Below, in pieces: positions 49,810 to 59,729 of a stretch of DNA of 64,000 nucleotides (within the stretch, counting starts at the first letter, position 1; every line of letters starts with the position of its first letter). The notes beneath the pieces were generated by a model. It was not told where the DNA came from, ran no database searches, and saw only the letters and a program-made list of their open reading frames with translations. The position numbers and the translations under genes were made by a program. Source of the stretch: Rhynchopus sp. YZ270_cl-10 (taxonomy: Eukaryota > Euglenozoa > Diplonemea > Diplonemida > Diplonemidae); the NCBI GenBank assembly GCA_964035575.1, contig OZ037916.1:1195831-1259830 (forward strand). Direction: 5' to 3'.

Positions 49810-50782
49810 CCTAGGCATACCGTGCGGACGAGTCGGAACGAGTGAGACGAGTGGCGATCCTCGTCTCGATACTCGTCTATCCTCGTCAGACGAGTACAGA
49901 CGAGTGTCCCATTTTATATACATCTATACACATATGACCGGAGATGCCCCGCCAACGTACCGGACGGAAAGCTCGGAATGGGTTTTTGCCGCTGCGCACT
50001 GTAGTATATGTAGTATATACTACCTGAACTGTGCATAGGTCCGGCATGTGTAATGTCAGAAGGCATGTGTATATTCCTTTTGCGGGTTTGCGGATATGTC
50101 CGAGCCTCGACCAACACGGACATATGCACAGGACAAATACACGGGGGGAGGTACGTATATACTACATATACTACAGTGCACAGCGGCAAAAACCCATTAT
50201 ATATAAATTGAAGACGTGTAGTCGTGTGATCTCCACGCAGCTGTCACCTTCCTATTTCGAGGTTCGGATACCGCTACTATGTGCTCCTGCCTCCTTGTAC
50301 GTCAGGTAACGAGTCCCCTCCCTCTCCCCTTCCCCTTTGCCATCTGAGCAGTTGTAGGTAACGTCGGTGGAACGTTTGTGTTGCAGCACGTTTACGTGCG
50401 GAGATGGAGAGCAATATCGATCACCAGACAACATCGACACACTGGAACACACGAGACAGTTGTACGGGTTACTCAAAAGTACATTAATAATGGACTTTGG
50501 TACTGTCAACTGCAAGACACAGAAAGACACCGACGAAGAGGTCTACTGGCTGGCCGGACAACGCTCACCCGTGAGCACCTCATAGGGCCTAACAAACGAG
50601 TATGAGACGAGTACAGCACTCGTCAAGACGAGGATAGACGAGGATAGACGAGGATAGGCGAGGATAGGCGAGTATGAGACGAGGATAGACGAGTAAGACG
50701 AGTAAAAAGACGAGTTTTTGGGTCGTGACCCAAAAAGACGAGGATAGACGAGTAGACGACTCGTCTGCACGGTATGCCTAGG
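49810..50782. mobile_element. Nested foldback element with GACGAG-repeat arms
   Basis: CCTAGGCATACCGTGCGGAC at 49810-49829 matches the reverse complement of 50763-50782 with one mismatch. Both arms then consist of many GACGAG/CTCGTC units: about 80 bp on the left (49826-49905) and about 180 bp on the right (50590-50770). The CCTAGG at each tip is a palindrome, so it may be target duplication or element end. The interior contains a second, 49-bp-arm inverted repeat (49977-50198) and a 72-codon open frame (50367-50585) with no recognised motif. It sits inside the hAT-like relic. Confidence 0.65.
49977..50198. repeat. 49-bp-arm inverted repeat within the foldback element
   Basis: Positions 49977-50025 and 50149-50198 are near-perfect inverted repeats (AATGGGTTTTTGCCGCTG ... 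GTAGTATATGTAGTATATAC), with one substitution and one inserted base, around a 123-nt loop. As RNA this would make a long hairpin. The loop itself contains smaller inverted repeats (GATATGTCCG / CGGACATATG). Confidence 0.65.
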
Positions 50783-51306
50783 AAACTAGGGAACGGATTG
50801 GAAGAGACCTCGCCGGTAGCCGGGAACCCTCCCTGGGCTAGTACAATGATGAAACTTCAATCAAAAGTCCACACCCATGTGGCGGCCGCTTTGGCATGCG
50901 TCTGTAAGGACAGCCTTGACTGATACTTTCTGTATTAGCACACGATTGCCTCCCTGAAGGCTACGTAGCTACCTGAGTACAAAAAAAAAAAAAAAAATGT
51001 TGCGTACCGTGGCTTCGCCAGGAACCTTTGGGTGTCATGACCGCTGCTTACTGATAAGAAGGCTGACACCTACTACAGCTTGTGGACGGCCACCGAAGAG
51101 TACAATGTACAGCCTGGTGAGAGGAAAGAGCAAATGTAGCTGATTCGGAGGAACTCTGACCGGGCTTGGAGAACATGCGTCTCTCCGCCGGAGGCCACGA
51201 GAAGGAGCTTTGCAGGGGTTTTCGCGCGAAGCGCGAAAATTTTTTTTTGGACCATCAACAGAACTTTTTCAAAACCCAAAATCCTGGCGGCGGGGCTGAC
51301 TCAAAC

Positions 51307-52299
51307 CAAAAAAAAGAAAAGAAAAAAAGTTTCATTTTAATCTTTAAAGCCACATCTTTAAAGCTTTCCCCGGCATATTGTATTGGGGGTTGTTTTCCAC
51401 AAACAAATGTCCCCATCCTGGATTTGTGCATTTTGAGGTGAGTGGGAGCGTTTCACTACGAGCCCCACCATCGCCTCGAAAATCACGCAAATAACCCGTT
51501 GCCTTGTTTTCAACATTGTGACACAACGTATTTTTTTTTTTTTTTTTTGGAAAGTTATACCAAAAGTCTTGCTCGCGAATAGTCTACCCCCCTCCAGGAT
51601 CCCACCGCAGTGTGTGCAGTACAGTCTGGCAAAACAGTGAATGGCTTCCACAAAAACCCGTAAACTTTGCGGGTTGTGTGGACAGGGTGTCAAAGCAAAG
51701 AAAGGTGTGTGTCGCAATAGGTACAATGCACCATGTTTTCTTTCTAATATTTTCCCCAAACATCGGGCGACACGTGAACGAAAACAGAATCTCGAAGGAA
51801 ATAAGGGGTTGCAAAGACGCAACCCAGTTCTATCCCAGAAAAAAGTTATTTTTATTTGACACAAGGGTTGTGCAAGCTAACCCGCACGTGGGTGTGTCCG
51901 GTTGATGGGAAAAGTCTCATATGCTTAGTTGCGACAGTGTAGTCTTTGTTTGGCTTTTTGTGCTCAAAAAGCCCAGTGTGACCAAGCCTGCCAAACACTG
52001 CAGAAAGAGATGCAAAAAACAAAAAAAAACAACAAAAAAAACCAAAAAAAAACCAAAAAAAACAAAAAAAAAAAAAACAAACAAACACAAAAAAAATGAA
52101 AACAAACATGAAGACAAAAATAGAAACCATAAAAAAGGGAAAATAAAACGGATGCAAAAGTCACTTTAGTGGATTCGACGACAAAAGAAAGGGGGGGGGG
52201 GGGGGGGTTTTTTTTTTGGTTACCAGGATCAGCACAGGGAATTTTCTGCGCAGGCATTCCCATTTCTCGATAGCCAACACTTCCACAGTACTACACAAG
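51307..52299. other. Repeat-rich spacer with a possible zinc-ribbon fragment
   Basis: No firm gene. A short frame at 51641-51859 encodes TRKLCGLCGQGVKAKKGVC followed by a second Cys and an FPKH, loosely like the C-terminal zinc ribbon of piggyBac transposases. From 52017 to 52215 the sequence is dominated by A-runs, then G- and T-homopolymers, before the next gene. Confidence 0.4.
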
Positions 52300-53147
52300 A
52301 TGGGGGACACAGACATGTATGCGTCCATGGCACGGAACACCACCGGTGCTGCAACAGTAAAAGTGGTCCACGAAGCGCTTGCGTCTCCAAATTTGTTTGT
52401 TTTTGGCGAGTTGTGCGACGTCCCCTCCGTGCAGCAGGTATGTCTAGGATATGGGGTGTTTTTTACCAACTTCCCTCATCCTTTGCAGCTTGCGGAGAGC
52501 GACGAAACACAGCCGACGTTTAATCTTTTGCAGGTGTTTGCGTACGGAACGTACGCAGACTATCAGGGTATGGTCTTCTATGTCCTTCCATGTCTGCGTG
52601 GGCCGTCTACACATCCATTTTATTTACACCGTTATCACCCCACAGCACAACGAGCACGGCTCCCAGAGCTGAACCCGCAGCAGCTAAAGAAGCTGAAGCA
52701 GCTTTCACTCGTGGAACTGGCGTCGAAGACACGCCACCTGCCGTACTCTGTTCTGCAGGAGGCGCTCGACATCCCCGATGTGCGCGTCTTGGAAGACGCA
52801 ATAATAGACTCGATTTCAGCCAACCTGCTGACAGCAAAGTTGGACCAGTCGAGCAGATGTATTGAGGTGAAGGATGTCATTGGACGTGACGTGCGTCACG
52901 GGGACCTGGATGGGATGATAGCCACGTTGGGAGCCTGGGCGGACAGGAGCCTTGCAGCGATAAACGAACTGGACACAATGATTGCGAAGGTGAAGTCGTG
53001 CGAAGAGATAAGACAGGTATATTACCCGTTTTCCCCTCCAAAAAGAAACACCAAAAACAAATATCCAAAACACAGGGCAGCGACCAAGATATTTTGGATA
53101 AAATGAGAGAGCAGTCCAATGTGGTGCGTGCTGAGCTTTTCGAGTAG
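52300..53147 (+). CDS. CSN7: COP9 signalosome subunit 7 (PCI domain)
   Basis: Four exons: 52300-52437, 52489-52567, 52646-53016 and 53076-53147, 219 residues, with GTATGT/GTATGG/GTATAT donors and consistent phases. The subunit belongs to the COP9 signalosome, which removes NEDD8 from cullins. The translation follows animal CSN7 closely: EALASPNLFVFGELCDVP, LLQVFAYGTYADYQ, a PCI winged-helix segment (LKQLSLVELASKTRHLPYSV LQEAL), RVLEDAIIDSI, LDQSSRCIEV and a helical tail starting GRDVRHGDL. The ATG at 52300 is chosen because the longer open frame upstream has no ATG and enters a G/T homopolymer. The protein is shorter than human CSN7A/B (about 260-275 residues) because the C-terminal tail is short. 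It is the first of four tightly spaced genes. Confidence 0.9.
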
Positions 53148-53333
53148 TTCTCGAACTTTTCCTGCATTTTTTTTCTTGTGGCGAATACACCACAGGAAAT
53201 CAGAAACGTCGTAATATTCCTAACCCCTTTTCTGTTCCTAAGGAAAAAAAGTAAGACATTCTTTTTCCACCCCGCCTGCTCTGTATTCGCCTACCTTTAC
53301 CCACACCACACCCTTCAGGGACATTAACGTAAA

Positions 53334-54644
53334 ATGCTTCGGAGAACAGTACTGTCTCTGAAGTCGAACCAAAACAAATATGACACAAACGGGAAGGGTC
53401 CGAAGGGAGAAGGGCGGAAGAGTGGAGGGCCGGGACGGCGGCGTTTGATATCAGGTGTGACGAAGACGTGCCCGATGCTTGCATACAAGGTGCGGCACAT
53501 GCCTATGGGACAGCCTGTGCAGAAGAAGGGTGTTGTGGACACGCTGCCGAAGCGCCGCCTACCCGAGCGACAGGAGTACTCGTCGCTAACGTACGAGACA
53601 CATGACGACACACCGCAGCTGCTGCACGCCAACTCACTAGACCTGGAAGGCTATGGTAAGAAGGGCGGCGACTACTACGATGGGTACCACTTCTCCAACA
53701 ACGAGTTCCGCCCAGACTACCAGCAGCGCTCTGTGAGCGTGGTGTCGTACAATGCGCGCGACATGGGTAAGGTTGTCTACCCGCCAGTGCCCAAGGTCGA
53801 CCAGCGCACGCTCTCCAACAAAGCCTACCTCGAAGATGACTCGCAGAACCGAGTCAGACAGTACCTCCAGAAACACCACATCTTTTCCGTCTTCCCGCGA
53901 GTCTCCTGCACCCTCAACCTCAGTGTTTCGTACGGGAAGGACGACTCGAAGCGCAGCTACTGGGACTCCGTGTACAGAGGCAACGTCATCGAGATGGCGA
54001 AAACTGTCGCTCAGCCAAAGGTGCGCATCCCAAGCGACCTTGTGGAGGAGGGTGCATTGTACACGATGCTGATGCTCTGCCCGGACCATCCGTTCCGTGC
54101 GGATGCAGAGCACGGACACGTGCTGCACTGGGCTGTGTCGAACATCACGGCGGAGGGTGGGTCGGTGGACGTGGTGGAGAAGGCGGACGTGGTGGTGCCG
54201 TACCTGCACCCTCTGCCTTCTGAGGACGCGGGGCTGCTGCGGTACATCTTTGTGCTGTTCAAGCAGGACGCACGGGTGGAGACGGCAACGCTGTCTGAGA
54301 CGGATGCAGGCCTCAACGCGCGAAGGCACTTCTTCCTGCACGATTCCGCACGTGGCGAGGGCAAGCTTGCTGCCGCCATGAATGCAGTAGAGCAGCAGGT
54401 GGACGACGAGCCCGAGGCACTCTCCTTCTTCCACACCGCCTTCGACTACCAGGTCATGGAGTACTACCAGAAGCATGACCTCCCAGAGCCTATGTACCAC
54501 CCGAAGGACATCGTCGACGACACCGTCAACTTCGCCGTCCAGGACTCGAGTCAAGACATGGCGAAAAATACACCCATGGGCGGTATCGAGCATATCCACG
54601 CCGGCAACAAATGGGGCAACAGAACACAATACGATTTCTTCTAG
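53334..54644 (+). CDS. MRPL38: Mitochondrial large-subunit ribosomal protein mL38 (PEBP family)
   Basis: Single-exon gene, 436 residues, starting 186 bp after CSN7. The basic N-terminus (MLRRTVLSLKSNQNKY) fits a mitochondrial presequence. The second half is a phosphatidylethanolamine-binding-protein fold as in mL38: LYTMLMLCPDHPFRADAEHG, VLHWAVSNI, VVPYLHPLPSEDAGLLRYIF, VLFKQD, then ALSFFHTAFDYQVMEYYQKH and PEPMYHP. These match the order and spacing known for mL38 (LTMLMLNPDGH, HWLLTNI, YLPP, FLLFKQD, LSFFQCRWDDSV). The alternative, a generic PEBP, is less likely given the C-terminal FFxxxxDxxV and PEPxYHPK segments. It implies a mitochondrion that still translates. Confidence 0.88.
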   Translation: MLRRTVLSLKSNQNKYDTNGKGPKGEGRKSGGPGRRRLISGVTKTCPMLAYKVRHMPMGQPVQKKGVVDTLPKRRLPERQEYSSLTYETHDDTPQLLHANSLDLEGYGKKGGDYYDGYHFSNNEFRPDYQQRSVSVVSYNARDMGKVVYPPVPKVDQRTLSNKAYLEDDSQNRVRQYLQKHHIFSVFPRVSCTLNLSVSYGKDDSKRSYWDSVYRGNVIEMAKTVAQPKVRIPSDLVEEGALYTMLMLCPDHPFRADAEHGHVLHWAVSNITAEGGSVDVVEKADVVVPYLHPLPSEDAGLLRYIFVLFKQDARVETATLSETDAGLNARRHFFLHDSARGEGKLAAAMNAVEQQVDDEPEALSFFHTAFDYQVMEYYQKHDLPEPMYHPKDIVDDTVNFAVQDSSQDMAKNTPMGGIEHIHAGNKWGNRTQYDFF

Positions 54645-54876
54645 TCTGTGTATTGTGTGCCGTGTGGAGCGTATCGTGGGGGTGTTTTTTTTTTTTGGAA
54701 GTAAGATGGGGGGTTGGGGGGGGCAGGATTCTTAAAAAAAATCCGGATATTCGAGCGATTAGTAAATAGTTATTTTTTAGCGTTTGAACTCAACACGAAA
54801 ACGACGTACTGCCACAAATCACTCACAGAAAGTTACACACAGAACCCTCTGAAAAAATTGGAACACTAATTTTGTG

Positions 54877-55613
54877 ATGGCCGAGGTCAACACTCTGATC
54901 CGCTATGAGCAACCTGCCCCTGCTGGCGATGCGAGCAAGCGTGCAGGGTATACACGGCGCAAGCAGGGGGTGCCGACGTCGGATATTCTGAAGAGCGTGA
55001 TACCTGCACGGGAGTGGGAGGTTGCGGGGACGAAGTACGTGCAGATGCCGTCGTCTGCACCGTCGACGCGTCTCGACGTGATCAACCTGCAGGAACAACT
55101 CGAATCGCAGCTCCGCAACCGCCGTGCACGCGACACAGGTGTGTGCTCCGTGCGGCAGGAGCTGTACTCACAGGTGTTCGACGAGCTCATTAGAGAGATC
55201 ACCATCGAAAGCCCAGAACGGGGCGTGCTCCTGCTTCGTGTGCGTGAGGACCTCCGCCAAACAGTAGAAGCCTACCGCGTCATGTACGAAAGCAGCATTG
55301 CATTCGGGACACGCAAAGCATCGCAAGCTGAGCACGGCAAAGACGATCTTGCTGCACGAATCCGCGACCTCGAGAGCAAAGCGGAGTCCCTCGAACAAGA
55401 ACACACAGAGCTCCAGTCCAAGTGCGAAAACGTCGCTCGCGTCGAGAAAGAGAAGAGCAAAGACGAGAAAGCAAAATTCGACGAAGAAATGAAGTACCTC
55501 AAAAACACTAACAACCAGGTATGTCCACAAATGAGTGGTACAAGCATGATACACCAAACACCATACAGCTCGCTGGTTTATTAAATACGATGCTGCACGG
55601 AAAGTCCAAATAG
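54877..55613 (+). CDS. DNALI1: Axonemal inner-arm dynein light intermediate chain p28
   Basis: Exon 1 is 54877-55518 and exon 2 is 55569-55613, with a 50-nt phase-0 intron (GTATGT...ACAG); 228 residues. The longer frame starts with GTG at 54874, so the ATG at 54877 is used. The protein is the light chain of monomeric inner-arm dyneins in cilia. Diagnostic blocks: ILKSVIPAREWEVAGTKYVQ, STRLDVINLQEQLESQLRNR, RETG-like RARDTGVCSVRQELYSQVFD, ELIREITIESPERGVLLLRV, YESSIAFGTRKASQAEHGK. A long coiled coil follows, and the last exon restores the family ending (NNQLAGLLNTMLHGK, like NQQLKAQLEGII). Length is close to the usual 250-260 residues. It shows that the organism builds motile flagella. Confidence 0.95.
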
Positions 55614-55781
55614 ATGAGATGTTGTTTCCACAACACAATACTGCAAAGCGTAAGCACCTTGAGGAACAAAGAAGTACAACCCAAATCCTTTCGCAGACTC
55701 ACACTCGTTGTGTACGGGGTTGCTCCCTAGTTTCCAAAACATTCAACATCCTACAGATACTATATTGATTCCATTTTCACA

Positions 55782-58304
55782 ATGCGTGGTGTGGTTGCGA
55801 TCGCGTCAGCAATGCTGGTGCAGGCTCTGGTGGTGTCCGGGCAGAGGGGTGGAGGCGGAGGAGGTGGAGGGAGAGGGTGCGGCAGACCTGACGCACAGAT
55901 CGACCCGTGTGTGGGTGTTGCTGCAGGGACGGTGTGCAGCTTCCTAAACGCGAACGCGGCGACTGTGTGTGGCGTGTGTGGTTCGACAAACCGCTGCGTA
56001 GACCTGTGCGTGCCCGACGGGAGCAGCAACTGCATGACGGAGGCTACAGACGCGCCAGCGACAGACGCACCTGCCACAGCAGAGCCGACGGCTGAGCCGA
56101 CTGGTGCACCTGACACAGATGCACCGCCAACAGCAGTGCCCACAGCAGAGCCAACGAGCGCACCTGCCACCGACCCACCTGCCACTGCGGTGCCAACTGC
56201 ACAACCAACTGGGGTACCGGCAACAGACGCACCAGCAACAGATGCACCGCCAACAGACGCACCTGACACGGACGCACCCGCCACAGCAGAGCCAACTGCT
56301 GAGCCGACTGGTGCACCTGACACAGATGCACCGCCAACAGCAGTGCCCACAGCAGAGCCAACAAGCGCACCTGTGACCGGGACGCCTGTGGACGAGGCAG
56401 ACATCACCTGTCCATCGGCACCTGTGACCGGGAACGCGATTGACGAGCCATGCATGGACACGCACATTGTGCCTTCGTTGATCGCACCTGTGTTTGCGCA
56501 CCCGACAACACTGACATCGACGGCAGGACGTCTGGAGGTGACGCTGACTGTGGAGCAGCACCAGCTCGACGCAGGCGCATTCAAGAAGAACGTGCGTGCC
56601 TTCTGCTACGAGGGGGTGTGCTCTGTGCCCGGGCCGACGCTGCGCGTGTTCCCTGGGGACACGGTGGTAGTGACGCTTGTGAACAACCTGCTGGACGTGG
56701 AGCCCGAGCAGACGACGTCGGACGGGGAGGGGCTGAACTCGTTCCGTGAGGCGAACATCACAAACATGCACACACACGGCCTGCACGTGGACCCGTCTGA
56801 GGACAACGTTATCATCGGTGTGGCGCCTGGGGGTGGGTCGAAGACGTACACGTACGTGATCCCTGCAAACCACTTGCCTGGAACACACTGGTACCACTCG
56901 CACCACCACGGGTCGAGCTCGCTGCAGGTGCAGGGAGGCATGGTGGGGATGATTGTGGTGGACGTGCCAGACTTTGAGGAGTCGCCTCCGACGGAGGTGG
57001 ATACGTTTGCGACGGAGTCTGCACGCACGCAGTGGGCAGGGATGCCTGTGTCGCGTATGTCAATCACACACCACGCGCTGTGCTCATGCAACCCAACCGG
57101 GGCGGGGTTCAGCCTGCGCAGCTACTCGACGCTGCGGGAGGTGACTGGCGACAACATCCCGCTTGGGGCTGAGCTGGTGGAGAACTCTGATGGATCGCAG
57201 ACGCAGCAGGTGCTGCTTGTGAACGGGCAGCGCCAGCCTGTGCGTGAGATGCGTGTCGGTGTGTGGAACCGGTTTGAGCTGCTGAACGCGGTTGGGGACG
57301 TGTACTTGGAGATTGAGCTGCGGACGGCTGTGGCGCTTGGGGGTGGTGGTGCGACTGCGTGCGAGATGATGCTGCTGTCGCTGGACGGTGTGTTCCCGCA
57401 CAGCGGTGCACGGTCGATCTCACACGTGCTGATGGTGCCTGCAAGCCGTGCGGGCATTGCGGTGCGCTGCAGCTCTGCTGGTGAGTTCTACCTGCAGAGC
57501 AACCCCACGGAACGTGCGTCTGCGTACGACGTCGGCTTCCTGCAGAACCTCGTCACGTTGTCAGTGAGTGCGGCTGGCGGAGACGACGGGACCACAGACG
57601 CGCCCGTGCTTGCGGAGGCAGACGTGCACCGTCCGAACTACCTGCAGAACCTGCTGGACGCGACACCCGTGTCGGAGTGGCAGGTGGCGACACGCCAGGG
57701 CGGTGTTGTGGGCGGCGGGAACTGGCTTGGTGTGGGTGAGAACTGCGCGACGCGTAACGCTGACTGCCCGCAGCTTGCGTTTGCTTTCCCCGAGTCTGAC
57801 GACGAGTCACGCAAGTTGGAGAACTTCCGCTACCGCCACGTGGGGCGTCTGTGTGACGTGGAGGACGTTGTGATCAACGGGGGTGGGGCCACACCGCACC
57901 CGCTCCACTTCCACGTGAACCACTTCCAGGTAGTGTCCTATGCCGGGAACGCGGCGACGCTTGCGCAGTGGGGTGAGGTGGGCGACTGGCGCGACACCAT
58001 CCCTGCCATTGGTGGTGGGCAGCTGCGCTTCCGCCACGCACTCGACGAGCACGGCGGGAATGTGATGGTGCACTGCCACTTCCTGTGGCATGAAGACCAG
58101 GGGATGATGGACAGGTACTACATTGCTGCGAACAACGCGGACGGTACTGGCAGTGTCGACCCCTGCACAGCGAACGCTGCCGGCTTCTGCGATGACAGCG
58201 TCCCCAGCTCTGCTTTTGACAACGCCTACCCTCAGATCCCCGGGTCCTGCTCTGTGTACAGGTCTGCTGCTGGCGACGCCGTTCCCCAGCCGCCAACAGA
58301 GTAG
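55782..58304 (+). CDS. Secreted multicopper oxidase with Thr/Ala/Pro-rich stalk
   Basis: Single exon, 840 residues, 168 bp after DNALI1. There is a signal peptide (residues 1-20), a short Gly-rich run and a small Cys-rich region. A stalk of TDAPATAEPT-type repeats (about 88-205) follows and is probably O-glycosylated. The oxidase domains follow with all four copper-ligand motifs: HTHGLH (about 330), HWYHSHHHG (about 369), HPLHFHVNH (about 706) and HCHFLWHEDQGM (about 764). The HCH-x3-H-x4-M arrangement supplies the type 1 copper Cys and axial Met. The family includes laccases, ferroxidases and bilirubin oxidases; the sequence does not decide the substrate. No C-terminal anchor is visible, so a secreted protein is likely. 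A 93-bp block of the stalk is duplicated (about 56076-56168 and 56280-56372). Confidence 0.93.
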   Translation: MRGVVAIASAMLVQALVVSGQRGGGGGGGGRGCGRPDAQIDPCVGVAAGTVCSFLNANAATVCGVCGSTNRCVDLCVPDGSSNCMTEATDAPATDAPATAEPTAEPTGAPDTDAPPTAVPTAEPTSAPATDPPATAVPTAQPTGVPATDAPATDAPPTDAPDTDAPATAEPTAEPTGAPDTDAPPTAVPTAEPTSAPVTGTPVDEADITCPSAPVTGNAIDEPCMDTHIVPSLIAPVFAHPTTLTSTAGRLEVTLTVEQHQLDAGAFKKNVRAFCYEGVCSVPGPTLRVFPGDTVVVTLVNNLLDVEPEQTTSDGEGLNSFREANITNMHTHGLHVDPSEDNVIIGVAPGGGSKTYTYVIPANHLPGTHWYHSHHHGSSSLQVQGGMVGMIVVDVPDFEESPPTEVDTFATESARTQWAGMPVSRMSITHHALCSCNPTGAGFSLRSYSTLREVTGDNIPLGAELVENSDGSQTQQVLLVNGQRQPVREMRVGVWNRFELLNAVGDVYLEIELRTAVALGGGGATACEMMLLSLDGVFPHSGARSISHVLMVPASRAGIAVRCSSAGEFYLQSNPTERASAYDVGFLQNLVTLSVSAAGGDDGTTDAPVLAEADVHRPNYLQNLLDATPVSEWQVATRQGGVVGGGNWLGVGENCATRNADCPQLAFAFPESDDESRKLENFRYRHVGRLCDVEDVVINGGGATPHPLHFHVNHFQVVSYAGNAATLAQWGEVGDWRDTIPAIGGGQLRFRHALDEHGGNVMVHCHFLWHEDQGMMDRYYIAANNADGTGSVDPCTANAAGFCDDSVPSSAFDNAYPQIPGSCSVYRSAAGDAVPQPPTE

Positions 58305-59729
58305 AACAGGTGCTCTCATTTTTCTTTCTGAACTTTATGCAAGGTGGTTGATGCCACTGAAATTTGTTTGTTTTTTTCCTCCGTTCTCTTTTGGTGCTGT
58401 GTCCACACGAGACGTTTGCACTGCAATTTTGTTCCTAGATAGAAGTGGGCCACAAGGCTCACAAATCTGACAAAGTTTATTTGATTCTTGTTCTTGTTTT
58501 TCCTTCCCCGCCCCTCTCGAGCAGGTCCATGTTTTTAACGGGCTCACTTTACTTACTCATCACTGGCTACTGTAACAGGCAGCCGTGTCTCTCCTGTGGG
58601 TGGTGGTCTGTTTGTGGCCTGTCTCCTCCCCTGGGCATTTTTGTCTTCCATATTATTTTAGCTTTTGGATCTAAGCAGTGTGATGCTTGAACAATCTCTT
58701 GTCTTTTGAAATAAGAATACTATCTCTGATGGAGGGGGCGATCATCCCCTCTCAAATCGAAACATCGAACTCATACGCTCTTGTCTTTGGGCAAAAGCTG
58801 GCAAGGAGCCGTCCTCATTTCCTCCTTGCCATGTCTTTTTTTTGATATTTCCAACATTTCAAAAAAAAAAAAAAAAAAACGAAAAGGGTACGTCAGCATT
58901 GGAGTAGGTAATGATATTTCAATGATGTATTGGTGAGTGACAACACCCTTGTGTGCACGGTTAGGAAGGCAACTTCCTCTGAAGCCCACCGACTCCATTT
59001 TCTTGGAGCTTCCAGGACTGTACCTGCTCCGTTCCCTAAAAAGGACGCATGTGTAACTCACTGCGTTTGCATTCTCTCAATGCTTTCTGTTCCCTAAAGA
59101 AATGGCAATTTTTACCGAAGAAAAGTCGTTTCTTGCATCTGGGTGTGCACGAGTGGCCGAAGGCGACAAGTGCGCACTCTGAAATCCCAAAAATGCAAAG
59201 AAAACGACTTTTCGGAGGTTGAAAACAGTGCTGCCAGAAAATTTCAACAATCGAATTTTTTGTGTTTTTGAGTTTTATCACATGATACTCCTCAGAAGAG
59301 TCTTCACACAGTTGCTTCTCAATGAAAGTACCCTTTTACTGAGAGTTACGTAGCAGTGCGTTAGGCTTTAACTTCTTGCAACTTGAATGTTTCAAAATGA
59401 AAAAAAAAATAAAATAACAACAGACTCGAAGTCAATGGAAGTGGCATCCCAATGATCTTCAGAAAGAGCCTGAGACAGCCAAATGTCAACTCGTTACTTT
59501 GGCCAGTTTTTCATGTTTGTGTTTTGTGTAGAAAAGAACACCCACTCATGGGCAGAACATATCCTCATCAATTCCACCACAATTTATCCTGTACACTCCG
59601 TGGCTGGACACTATTTTATCATCTATTTTGTTTGTGTTTTCCCCCCCTTGCCTCAAGATACCGCCAATGAGCGACCTATTCAGGTAGGGCACTTATCACA
59701 TCGTTTTTTTTTTTCTTTGCAGATCGGGG
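58305..59729. other. Spacer downstream of the oxidase gene
   Basis: No gene is supported. A module A-like trace (CCACACGAGACGTTTGCACT) lies near 58401-58420 and a foldback at 59117-59216. Short open frames lack compositional support. Confidence 0.5.
59117..59216. repeat. Foldback element, about 100 bp
   Basis: CCGAAGAAAAGTCGTTTCTT GCAT at the left (from 59117) pairs with ATGCAAAGAAAACGACTTTT CGG at the right (59194-59216), with small indels. The centre carries a further GTGCGCAC/GTGTGCAC pair. Resembles other small inverted-repeat elements in the window. Confidence 0.5.

Larger units (their letters stand above)
49337..51298. mobile_element. hAT-like DNA transposon relic, about 1.96 kb
   Basis: The unit is flanked by the 8-bp direct repeat ACTCAAAC at 49329-49336 and 51299-51306, starts CAG and ends CTG, as in hAT elements. 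The outer 16 bp of the two ends match poorly. The subterminal sequence is shared in inverse orientation (AAGTTCTGTTGATGGTC on both sides). About 200 bp near the left end (49363-49578) is closely related to the perfect MITE at 59730-60026. The interior holds a nested foldback element (49810-50782), a perfect 19-bp-arm palindrome at about 49586-49624 and a repeated GTTGCGTACCGTG (49549, 51000). No transposase frame is visible inside. Confidence 0.6.

Noticed and set aside
50367-50585. 72-codon open frame inside the foldback element
   Set aside because: No recognisable motif and no longer context; could be a transposase scrap but cannot be supported.
52216-52299. Longer N-terminus for CSN7
   Set aside because: The extension has no ATG, starts in a G/T homopolymer, and the family homology begins after the ATG at 52300.
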